Shown here: positions 1 through 5,351 of the stretch, piece by piece
Layout: the number at the start of each line of letters is the position of its first letter
Numbering within the stretch: position 1 is the stretch's first letter
From: an uncultured Campylobacter sp.
GTDB taxonomy: Bacteria > Campylobacterota > Campylobacteria > Campylobacterales > Campylobacteraceae
Assembly: GCA_938046705.1 (NCBI GenBank)
Contig: CALIWP010000127.1
Location: 1 to 5,351, forward strand
Length of the DNA: 5,351 nt
Direction: 5' to 3'
Translations under genes and position numbers: made by a program
The notes under the pieces: model-generated
The model's input: the letters and a program-made list of their open reading frames with translations, nothing else
Told to the model about the DNA's origin: nothing
Databases searched by the model: none

Positions 1-212
1 ATATTAAGAAATAAAAGGGTTGCTGTTGGTAAAACCGCTGCAAATAGGATAATATTTTGCTTAAGCAAATTTAGTAAATTTAAGATAAAGCCTGTATCTG
101 ACAAAAATCAAACGTAAAGCGCAATAAGCGCTATAAAGCCGTCTGCTCCTGCAAAACCAATATCGCACGGCTCAAATCAAGGAAATGCGCATAAAATAAA
201 TCTATAAAAATA
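1..212 (-). pseudogene. Decayed remnant of a membrane-protein gene, running off the left edge
   Basis: No intact gene lies in the first 242 bases. Read on the minus strand in the frame whose codons end at position 1-2, the stretch is free of TAA and TAG and is broken only by two TGA codons, at 177-179 and 108-110. The translation around and after them is protein-like and hydrophobic: a segment with DIGFAGADGFIALIALYV, then TGA, then FLSDTGFILNLLNLLKQ and IILFAAVLPTATLLFL, which would make about two membrane spans. Both TGA codons sit where a tryptophan would be natural (P-*-FEP and YV-*-FLS), so two TGG-to-TGA changes would explain them. No in-frame ATG, GTG or TTG with a Shine-Dalgarno is visible, so the 5' end is also missing. 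I do not recognise the family. It may instead be non-coding DNA with a chance open frame. What is seen is the frame and the stops; decay is inferred. Confidence 0.35.
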
Positions 213-246
213 GCGTGAGCAAAACGGTGGATAAAAGTTTGCTCAC
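202..246 (-). terminator. Likely intrinsic terminator of the 145-residue gene
   Basis: A perfect 9-bp inverted repeat, GTGAGCAAA at 215-223 and TTTGCTCAC at 238-246, encloses a 14-nt loop. In the minus-strand transcript it is followed within a few bases by a U-rich run (GCTATTTTTATAG, 214-202). The stop codon of the upstream gene (TGA, 243-245) is inside the first arm of the stem, so the hairpin begins exactly where translation ends. The stem is short and the loop large, so strength is uncertain. Confidence 0.6.
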
Positions 247-680
247 TTTTTAAATAGATCTTTATTGTTTGGGTTTGACATTAACGCCGACATCGACTTT
301 TCAAGCTGATTTTTTTGAGATTTGTAAATAGAAAAATTTACCAAAATCGGGCTGTTTTCCACCAAAATTTGCACGATCGCTCCAAGCGGAAAGCTAACGA
401 CGCTGGCGAAATTTTCCTTGCCGAAGCCGGCCTCGAAGCTCAGTTCCTCCGGCGTTAGTTTAGCGCTGCTAAAAGTATAGCCCGCAAGCGTAAAGACGAT
501 AACGGGAGCCGTAAAAGTGCTCATAATATACTCCGGCAGCTCGGGGTTAAATTTGACTAGATCAAGGTTGGCCATCGCCGAAAAGGAGCGGTCGTTTTTT
601 AGCAGATACTCCACGCACTCAAAAACGTGCTCCTTCATCATCGCCGCAAATCTCTCGTCGTCTAAAATCTCATCAAGCAT
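243..680 (-). CDS. SspB-like protein (possible ClpXP adaptor), 145 residues
   Basis: A complete 145-residue soluble protein with no signal peptide or membrane span. The start is well supported: AAAAGGAGG at 693-685 lies four bases before the ATG. Residues about 10-30 form an amphipathic helix (FAAMMKEHVFECVEYLLKND). Residues about 38-118 alternate hydrophobic and polar positions as in a beta barrel. The stretch LSFEAGFGKENFASVVSFPL (80-99), followed by GAIVQILVENSPILVNF, resembles the SspB pattern 'I-x-F-x-A-R-F-x-G ... V-P-x-x-A-V-x-x-I-x-x-x-E'. SspB proteins bind ssrA-tagged proteins and deliver them to ClpXP. Residues about 120-145 are a polar tail ending DLFKK; SspB proteins carry a ClpX-binding motif on such a tail, but I cannot identify one here. 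It follows pepF by 173 bp and is ended by a hairpin overlapping its stop. The coding call is firm; the SspB assignment is a pattern-based inference and the protein could be an unrelated campylobacterial family. Confidence 0.8.
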   Translation of the reverse strand: MLDEILDDERFAAMMKEHVFECVEYLLKNDRSFSAMANLDLVKFNPELPEYIMSTFTAPVIVFTLAGYTFSSAKLTPEELSFEAGFGKENFASVVSFPLGAIVQILVENSPILVNFSIYKSQKNQLEKSMSALMSNPNNKDLFKK

Positions 681-853
681 TTTGCCTCCTTTTGTACCTT
701 TTTAAATTTTGCCGCCCGTCGCCGCGCCGAATTTGGCTTCAAATAAACGCAAAATTTAGCTTCAAATTTATTGCTGTCCCTGACTCGGTTCGGCTCGTCA
801 AATTTGGCCACGCTTTTAAATTTACTCCCCAAAACGCGTCAAATTTGCGCCTA
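681..853. repeat. Intergenic gap rich in short AAATTT-based repeats
   Basis: The 173 bp between pepF and the 145-residue gene contain six AAATTT hexamers (starting at 704, 752, 764, 800, 818 and 841). There are longer repeats built on them: an 11-nt unit CGTCAAATTTG at 796-806 and 837-847, and a 15-nt unit AATTT(G/A)GCTTCAAAT at 730-744 and 753-767 with one mismatch. The 16-mer GCTCGTCAAATTTGGC at 793-808 recurs inside pepF at 2317-2332. The Shine-Dalgarno of the downstream gene is at 685-693. I see no convincing sigma-70 promoter and no good hairpin after pepF, so read-through from pepF is possible. On the minus strand a 56-codon frame without a credible start crosses the gap (662-832). It is more likely a by-product of the repeats than a gene. 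Confidence 0.6.
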
Positions 854-2575
854 CTACGCTTCTTTGCAAAACTCCTCAACTAGCTTTCTAACCTCGTTTA
901 TGCCGATTTGCCAAAACGCAGCGTTCTCGATATCAAAGCCAAACATCCCGACCAGCTCTTTTGGCGAGCGCGAGCCGCCCGCGCTTAAAAACTCGGTGTA
1001 AATTTGCACGAAATTTTCGCATTTGCCGCTTTTATAAAGCCCAAAAATCGCCAGCACCAAAAGCTGTGCGTACGAGTAGGCGTAGCAGTAAAACGGCGTG
1101 TGGATGAAGTGCGGGATGTAACTCCACCAAATTTTGTAGTAGTCGTTTAGCGTGACGCTTCGCCCGAACATTTTGGCGCTCTCTTCGAGCCAAATTTTAT
1201 TTAGCTCCTCGGCGCTGATCTCGCCGTCATGCGCGTGAACTCGGCGCTCAAAGGTCGTGAAGTTTATCTGGCGATAGAGCGTGGCGAAGATATCCTCGAT
1301 CTTGCCCGCAAGCAGGGCGGTTTTTTCTTTGCCTTTTAGCGTGTTTTTGACGTGATCGAAAACTAGCATCTCGCAAAACACCGATGCCGTCTCCGCCGTA
1401 GTTAGCGGCGTGTCGGCGTTTAGAAATCCGACGCTTTCATAGGCTAGATTTTGATGCGCGGCGTGACCTAGCTCGTGCGCTAGCGTGAAAAGATCCCGCC
1501 TCTCGTCGGTGTGGTTTAAAAGCACGTATGGGTGGGCTTTTGCTACGCCTGATTGAGAAAAGGCGCCGCCTCGTTTATTTTCGGCCGGATAGACGTCGAT
1601 CCAGCCCTCTTTAAATGCGCGAGCGGCTATCTCGCCGAATTTCGGGCTAAATTTAGAAAAAGTCTCAAGCACGATTTTTTTGCACTCTTCAAATTTATAA
1701 ATGCTCTTACTCTCGCCCAGCGGCGCGTATCTATCGTAGTCGTAGAGCTTTTTAAAGCCTAAAATTTTGCGCTTTTTCTCGTAAAATTTGATCGGTAGAT
1801 CAAAGCTCGTCTCGGCGGCCTTTATCAGCGCGTCCACGCTGGCTTTGGTCGTTTGGTTTGAGAAATGCCGCGGACTTTCTGGTAGATCAAATTTTCGCAG
1901 CTCGCAGCTAGTTTTTAGGCTGGTTTTTATCATATTGTAGATGTAGCTAAGCAGATGCTGCTGGGGCGCAAGACCGTCTGATAGACTCTTTGCGGCTGCT
2001 TTTCGCTCGGATCGGTCGGGGCTGTGAAGCTTGGATAAGATCTCCTCTTCGCCCAGCATTTTGCCCTTAAATTTAAACTTAAGCGCGCTTAGCGTCTCGT
2101 CAAAAAGCCGCGAAAAACCTTCCGCGCCGGTGTTTGCCGTGCGCAGTAAAATTTGCTCCTCTTTTAGGCTTAGCTGGTGGGCTTTTTCTTTTGCGATATT
2201 GTTAAGATAATAGCCTAGTCTTTGGCTTTTTGCGATGATTTTATTTTGCCTGGCCTCGTCAAATTCGTTAAATTTAAGCTCGAAAAAGAGTAGATGATTT
2301 TGCACCTTTGAGCTTAGCTCGTCAAATTTGGCGTAAAACGCGCCCTTTGAGGTGTCTTTTGAAAAAACAAGGCTCACGTAAATTTGCACGCGAGCGATGT
2401 TTTCTAGCAAATTTTCATATTCGTTAAGCGCGGCAAAAAACTCCTCGTCGCTTAAATTTAAAAAATTGTCCGAGTATTTCGCTTCAAATTTTTCGCACTC
2501 TTTTTGTAACGAAAGAGCCGAAATCTCCAGCTCTTTTTCGTTTTTAAAAAGCGGGGTCAAGTCCCAAACGTTCAT
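854..2575 (-). CDS. pepF: Oligoendopeptidase F, M3 family zinc metallopeptidase
   Basis: A complete 573-residue cytoplasmic M3B-type peptidase, close to the usual length of about 570-600. It hydrolyses oligopeptides, typically of 7 to 17 residues, and so feeds peptide-derived amino acids to the cell. The zinc site is intact: HELGH at residues 367-371 supplies two histidines and the catalytic glutamate (E368), and E395 in TTAETASVFCEM is at the right distance to be the third ligand. The C-terminal His/Tyr-rich segment PHFIHTPFYCYAYSYAQ (about 488-504) matches the substrate-binding and transition-state region of the family. The N-terminal third (about 1-190) is helical and charged, as in the family's N-terminal lobe. 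The ATG is preceded by AAGG (2586-2583) seven bases upstream. It starts 15 bp after the sstT stop, so the two are probably co-transcribed. It ends in two tandem TAG codons (854-856 and 851-853), then an in-frame TGA at 839-841. AAATTT hexamers are frequent in the gene. Confidence 0.95.
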   Translation of the reverse strand: MNVWDLTPLFKNEKELEISALSLQKECEKFEAKYSDNFLNLSDEEFFAALNEYENLLENIARVQIYVSLVFSKDTSKGAFYAKFDELSSKVQNHLLFFELKFNEFDEARQNKIIAKSQRLGYYLNNIAKEKAHQLSLKEEQILLRTANTGAEGFSRLFDETLSALKFKFKGKMLGEEEILSKLHSPDRSERKAAAKSLSDGLAPQQHLLSYIYNMIKTSLKTSCELRKFDLPESPRHFSNQTTKASVDALIKAAETSFDLPIKFYEKKRKILGFKKLYDYDRYAPLGESKSIYKFEECKKIVLETFSKFSPKFGEIAARAFKEGWIDVYPAENKRGGAFSQSGVAKAHPYVLLNHTDERRDLFTLAHELGHAAHQNLAYESVGFLNADTPLTTAETASVFCEMLVFDHVKNTLKGKEKTALLAGKIEDIFATLYRQINFTTFERRVHAHDGEISAEELNKIWLEESAKMFGRSVTLNDYYKIWWSYIPHFIHTPFYCYAYSYAQLLVLAIFGLYKSGKCENFVQIYTEFLSAGGSRSPKELVGMFGFDIENAAFWQIGINEVRKLVEEFCKEA

Positions 2576-2590
2576 TTTGCGACCTTAAAT

Positions 2591-3895
2591 TTACTCTACG
2601 GTTTCTGAGGCTACGGCGGTGAAAAGTACGTCAGACGCGCTGTTTACGGCTGTTTCTACCGAGTCTTGGATCACGCCGATGATAAATCCTACGCCCACGA
2701 CCTGCATCGCGATGTCGTTACCGATACCAAATAGTGCGCAAGCAAGCGGCACGAGTAGTAGCGAACCGCCAGCGACGCCAGAAGCTCCGCAAGCGCCAAG
2801 GGCTGAGATAAAGCAAAGCAGTAGCGCGTCGCCAAAATCAACCGTGATAGACGGGATCGAGTTTACCGCCGCAAGCGCTAAGATACCGATAGTTACGGCT
2901 GCGCCGCCCATGTTTATAGTAGCTCCTAATGGGATAGAGATCGAGTATAGCTCCTCTTTTAGGCCTAGCTTTTTGCAAAGCGCCATATTTACGGGGATAT
3001 TTGCCGCCGACGAGCGAGTGAAAAACGCCGTAACCGCGCTCTCTCTAACGCAAGTCATAACAAGCGGATATGGGTTTTTCTTGGTAACTACAAATACCAT
3101 TGCAGGGTAAACGACGAAGGAAACGAAAGCCATCGCACCGACTAGAACAAGGATCAGTTTTAGATAGCCCGCAAGCGCTTCAAAGCCCGTCTCGTGGATG
3201 CTGATGGTGACTAGACCAAAGATACCAAACGGCGCAAGGCGGATGATAAATCTAACGATTTTAGTCACGCCGTCGCTAACGTCTTGGAATACTTTTTTGG
3301 TTTCTTGCGTGCAAAATCTCATCGCGATACCGCCGCCAACGGCCCAAGTGATGATGCCGATGTAGTTGCCGCTAGAAAGCGCGTTGATAGGGTTTTGAAC
3401 CATCTTAAAGATGAGGTCTTTTAAGACGTCTACGATGCCCTGTGGAGCGCTCATATTTGCACTCTCGACGCCTTTTAGCACAAGCTCCATTGGGAAAAGA
3501 AAGCTTGCTACGACTGCAACCACAGCGGCTAGAAAAGTGCCGACTAGGTAAAGCGTAACTACCTTTTGCATGCCTTTTGCGTGTCCAAATTCTTTTACGA
3601 TGATAGAGGCCGCTACCAGTACGAAAACTAGGATAGGCGCGATAGCTTTAAGCGCTCCGACAAATAGATTTCCCAAGACCGCGATGGAGTTTGCGACCGA
3701 ATTTGCCACGTCGGTTAGGTCTTTTTTTGCTGCGGCTAATTGCGCTGCGTCGCTCACGCCTTTTGCGATTAGCTCGTTATAAGGAGCCGCCTGATAGTGC
3801 GTCCAAAAGCCGATAACGGCGCCTAGAGCTATGCCGATCAAAATTTGAACGATCAAATTTCCGTCGGCGAACCTTTTTGCCAGTTTGCTAAACAT
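2591..3895 (-). CDS. sstT: Serine/threonine:Na+ symporter SstT
   Basis: A complete 434-residue inner-membrane carrier of the dicarboxylate/amino acid:cation symporter (DAACS) family. It imports L-serine and L-threonine with sodium. Similarity to E. coli SstT, recalled from memory, is strong along the length. Signatures include [13 protein letters not shown] (78-90), the serine-rich hairpin [16 protein letters not shown] (291-306), [13 protein letters not shown] (321-333, equivalent to the NMDGT region), the second hairpin [20 protein letters not shown] (367-386), and [15 protein letters not shown] (411-425), which carries conserved Asp and Asn cation/substrate residues. About eight hydrophobic spans are visible. 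Residues about 33-70, after the first span, form a polar Ala-rich segment of roughly 30-35 residues that E. coli SstT lacks. The ATG has AAGGA (3907-3903) seven bases upstream, and a TATAAT box at 3939-3934 drives it. pepF follows 15 bp downstream. Serine is a preferred carbon source of campylobacters, which fits the pairing with a peptidase. Confidence 0.95.
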   Translation of the reverse strand: MFSKLAKRFADGNLIVQILIGIALGAVIGFWTHYQAAPYNELIAKGVSDAAQLAAAKKDLTDVANSVANSIAVLGNLFVGALKAIAPILVFVLVAASIIVKEFGHAKGMQKVVTLYLVGTFLAAVVAVVASFLFPMELVLKGVESANMSAPQGIVDVLKDLIFKMVQNPINALSSGNYIGIITWAVGGGIAMRFCTQETKKVFQDVSDGVTKIVRFIIRLAPFGIFGLVTISIHETGFEALAGYLKLILVLVGAMAFVSFVVYPAMVFVVTKKNPYPLVMTCVRESAVTAFFTRSSAANIPVNMALCKKLGLKEELYSISIPLGATINMGGAAVTIGILALAAVNSIPSITVDFGDALLLCFISALGACGASGVAGGSLLLVPLACALFGIGNDIAMQVVGVGFIIGVIQDSVETAVNSASDVLFTAVASETVE

Positions 3896-3933
3896 TCTAG
3901 TGTCCTTGCCTTAAAATTTAATATTAGTTTAGG

Positions 3934-3963
3934 ATTATAGCCGAATTTACGCGGAATTTACAA
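3934..3963 (-). promoter_or_regulatory. sstT(-pepF) sigma-70 promoter
   Basis: On the minus strand a perfect TATAAT (3939-3934), preceded by GGC, lies about 39 bases before the sstT start. A weak -35, TTGTAA (3963-3958), matches TTGACA at four of six positions with an 18-bp spacer. Campylobacter sigma-70 promoters depend mainly on the -10 box, so the weak -35 is expected. The predicted transcript start near 3927 leaves a leader of about 30 nt holding the AAGGA ribosome site. Confidence 0.65.
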
Positions 3964-3970
3964 GCTTTGA

Positions 3971-4022
3971 GCGAGATTAATTTGAATTTTATTATGAAAT
4001 GTTACAATTGCGAGATTAATTT
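3971..4022. repeat. 13-bp perfect direct repeat flanking the metK -10 box
   Basis: GCGAGATTAATTT occurs at 3971-3983 and again at 4010-4022, 39 bp start to start, close to four helical turns. The first copy overlaps the expected -35 zone of the metK promoter; the second starts just after its -10 box and covers the predicted transcription start. The arrangement suits a regulator that binds both copies or a looped dimer. A small local duplication is the alternative. Confidence 0.6.
3982..4008 (+). promoter_or_regulatory. metK sigma-70 promoter, extended -10
   Basis: TACAAT at 4003-4008, preceded by TGT, gives an extended -10 element (TGTTACAAT, 4000-4008) with one mismatch to TATAAT. A T-rich stretch lies upstream, with TTGAAT at 3982-3987 as a weak -35 (15-bp spacer). 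The predicted start near 4015 gives a leader of about 22 nt. That is too short for a riboswitch, so any SAM or methionine control would have to act at initiation. Confidence 0.55.
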
Positions 4023-4037
4023 TCATAAAGGAAAAGC

Positions 4038-5243
4038 ATGTATTTATTTACTTCAGAGGTTGTGAGCCCGGGTCACCCGGATAAATGCGCCGACATCATC
4101 GCCGACAGCATCGTAGATACGATCTTAATGCAAGATCCAAACGGCCGCGTCGCTAGCGAAGTTTTCGTTGCGGGTAAAAACATTATAATAGGCGGAGAGA
4201 TAAACTCAAAAGTAAAACTCTCATATAAAGACTACGAAAAGATAGTAAAAGATGCTCTTGCGCATATCGGGTATGATGGAAAGAGTAATTTCACAAAAGA
4301 GCAATGCTTGCACCCAGATGATATCGAGGTCAAAGTCTGCCTAAATCAACAAAGTCCAGATATAAATCAAGGCGTTGATCAAAGTAGCGGCGAGATCGGA
4401 GCAGGTGATCAAGGCATTATGTTTGGTTTTGCAAGCTGCGAAGCGAAAGAATTTATGCCAGCAGCCATAACTTACGCAAGAATGCTTTGCGAAAAAGTCT
4501 ATAAATTTGCCAAAGCAAACCCCGACAAACTGGGCGTAGATATAAAAACGCACGTCACGATCGATTATGGCACGAAGGACAACTTTGAAAATTGCAAACC
4601 TCAAAGTATCCATACTATCGTAGTCTCTGCCCCTTGCGTGGAGAGCATGAAGATAGAAGAGCTTCGCGCACTAATACAAAATTTAATAGACGAAACTGGT
4701 CTTCCAAAAGAGCTATATAATAAAGAAAAAACGATCATTTACATAAACCCAACAGGTAGATATGTAAATCATAGCTCACTTCACGATAGCGGTCTAACAG
4801 GCAGAAAACTAATCGTTGATAGCTTTGGTGGATATAGCCCAATAGGCGGTGGTGCTCAGTCAAGCAAGGACTACACAAAGGTTGATCGCAGCGGACTTTA
4901 TGCAGCGCGCTGGATAGCTAAAAACATAGTCGCAGCTGGCCTTGCTAAAAAATGTATCGTCCAAATAAGCTACGCAATAGGCGTTGCAAAGCCAACTTCA
5001 GTTAGCGTTGATACTATGGGAACTCATGCAAATGGCGTAAATGACGATATGCTTTCAAATTTTGTAAGCGAGCATTTTGCTCTAACACCTCGCTGGATAA
5101 CAAATAAATTTGGTCTTGATAAACCAAGCAAAGATACATTTTTATACGCAAAAGTAGCTGCAAAAGGTCAAGTGGGAAATGCAAAATACCCTTGGGAAAA
5201 GCTTGATGCAGTTGATACCTTCAAGGCTTTACTAAAAAAATAA
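4038..5243 (+). CDS. metK: S-adenosylmethionine synthetase (methionine adenosyltransferase)
   Basis: A complete 401-residue cytosolic enzyme that makes S-adenosylmethionine from L-methionine and ATP, the methyl donor for DNA, RNA and protein methylation. All main family landmarks are present: GHPDK (12-16, with catalytic His13 and metal-binding Asp15), the first signature GAGDQG (121-126), QSPDINQGVD (105-114), INPTGR (236-241), SGLTGRKLIVD (251-261), GGGAQSSKD (270-278), then KVDRS (281-285), and YPWEK (384-388). The second signature has Gln274 where most bacteria have Phe or Tyr; I recall the same residue in C. jejuni MetK, so it appears to be a lineage trait. The start is supported by AAAGGA at 4027-4032, five bases before the ATG. 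It is divergent from sstT and monocistronic, with a hairpin terminator six bases after the stop. The first 160 bases are noticeably richer in G+C than the rest, which may reflect expression-related codon choice or past recombination. Confidence 0.98.
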   Translation: MYLFTSEVVSPGHPDKCADIIADSIVDTILMQDPNGRVASEVFVAGKNIIIGGEINSKVKLSYKDYEKIVKDALAHIGYDGKSNFTKEQCLHPDDIEVKVCLNQQSPDINQGVDQSSGEIGAGDQGIMFGFASCEAKEFMPAAITYARMLCEKVYKFAKANPDKLGVDIKTHVTIDYGTKDNFENCKPQSIHTIVVSAPCVESMKIEELRALIQNLIDETGLPKELYNKEKTIIYINPTGRYVNHSSLHDSGLTGRKLIVDSFGGYSPIGGGAQSSKDYTKVDRSGLYAARWIAKNIVAAGLAKKCIVQISYAIGVAKPTSVSVDTMGTHANGVNDDMLSNFVSEHFALTPRWITNKFGLDKPSKDTFLYAKVAAKGQVGNAKYPWEKLDAVDTFKALLKK

Positions 5244-5248
5244 TCATA

Positions 5249-5291
5249 TCAAAGTGGTTTTATCTAAAAGCCACTTTGAATTTCTCTTTTT
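5249..5291. terminator. Shared (bidirectional) intrinsic terminator between converging genes
   Basis: TCAAAGTGGTTTT (5249-5261) pairs with AAAAGCCACTTTGA (5266-5279) as a stem of about 13 pairs around a very small loop. One position is a G-U wobble in the metK transcript. On the plus strand it is followed by ATTTCTCTTTTT (5280-5291), a U-rich tail for metK. On the minus strand the stem lies 10 bases beyond the stop of the converging gene and is followed shortly by TTATTTTTTT (5242-5233), so it can serve both directions. Confidence 0.8.
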
Positions 5292-5351
5292 AAAACTCAT
5301 CCCAAAATACTTTTTTAGGTTTTATGATCTCACTTTTTGAGCCATTTACGC
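5290..5351 (-). CDS. C-terminal end of an unidentified protein (partial)
   Basis: The last 19 codons of a minus-strand frame are visible, ending at TAA (5290-5292). The predicted C-terminus is VNGSKSEIIKPKKVFWDEF. The frame is open to the window edge, the residues look like a charged cytoplasmic tail, and the stop falls just before a hairpin that suits termination in this direction. The other two minus-strand frames are closed by stops in this stretch. This is too little to name a family; the existence of a gene here is inferred. Confidence 0.5.
   Translation of the reverse strand, partial: VNGSKSEIIKPKKVFWDEF

Noticed and set aside
56..69. Perfect 14-bp palindrome TTTGCTTAAGCAAA
   Set aside because: It has no loop, no U-run and no promoter nearby, and it lies in the putative decayed coding frame. 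It may be chance.
662..832. Small basic ORF on the minus strand (about 56 codons, TTG start) in the pepF-downstream gap
   Set aside because: There is no ATG and no Shine-Dalgarno at the TTG or at the later GTG. It overlaps the well-supported start of the 145-residue gene, and its composition follows from the AAATTT repeats. Kept only as part of a finding, not as a gene.
2619..3110. Long open frame of 163 codons on the plus strand, opposite sstT
   Set aside because: It is a shadow of sstT, whose codon bias keeps the opposite strand open. The translation is low-complexity (Ser, Pro, Ala, Thr), has no ribosome site and no recognisable domain.
4015..4037. Possible SAM riboswitch in the metK leader
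   Set aside because: The predicted leader is only about 22 nt and has no helices, far too short for any known SAM aptamer.
4068..4080. Inverted repeat CCGGGT-C-ACCCGG near the metK start
   Set aside because: It falls in the codons of the invariant motif SPGHPD, so protein conservation explains it, and a one-base loop is not a workable hairpin.
4341..4613. Open frame of 90 codons on the minus strand inside metK
   Set aside because: It is antisense to a highly conserved enzyme, with no ribosome site and no domain pattern; a shadow frame.

Overview
The window looks like chromosomal DNA from a Campylobacter species, most likely the C. concisus / curvus / rectus / showae group rather than C. jejuni. 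The reasons are a MetK protein of clear campylobacterial type (it carries the GGGAQSSKD variant of the family signature), moderate GC content, and a striking abundance of the hexamer AAATTT. Species assignment is an inference from the sequence only.

Layout, left to right. Positions 1-214 hold no intact gene; read on the minus strand they look like the decayed remnant of a membrane-protein gene with two in-frame TGA codons. A likely intrinsic terminator (202-246) separates this from three genes on the minus strand, transcribed right to left: sstT (2591-3895), pepF (854-2575) and a 145-residue protein with an SspB-like pattern (243-680). sstT and pepF are 15 bp apart and probably form an operon. 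The 145-residue gene follows after a 173-bp gap full of short AAATTT-based repeats and has its own strong Shine-Dalgarno.

A 142-bp divergent intergenic region (3896-4037) carries back-to-back promoters for sstT (perfect TATAAT) and metK (extended -10 TGTTACAAT). A perfect 13-bp direct repeat brackets the metK -10. metK (4038-5243) runs on the plus strand and is complete. It ends at a hairpin that can act as a shared terminator with a converging minus-strand gene, of which only the last 19 codons are visible (5290-5351).

Functionally, SstT imports serine and threonine with sodium, and PepF trims oligopeptides to smaller peptides. Together they suit an asaccharolytic organism that lives on amino acids. 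MetK makes S-adenosylmethionine from methionine and ATP. If the 145-residue protein really is an SspB-type adaptor, it would add a proteolysis-targeting function beside the peptidase, but that is inferred from residue pattern only. I see no mobile element, CRISPR array, rRNA or tRNA. Most of the window is ordinary housekeeping; the noteworthy parts are the metK promoter repeat, the SspB-like gene, the decayed left end and the AAATTT repeats.
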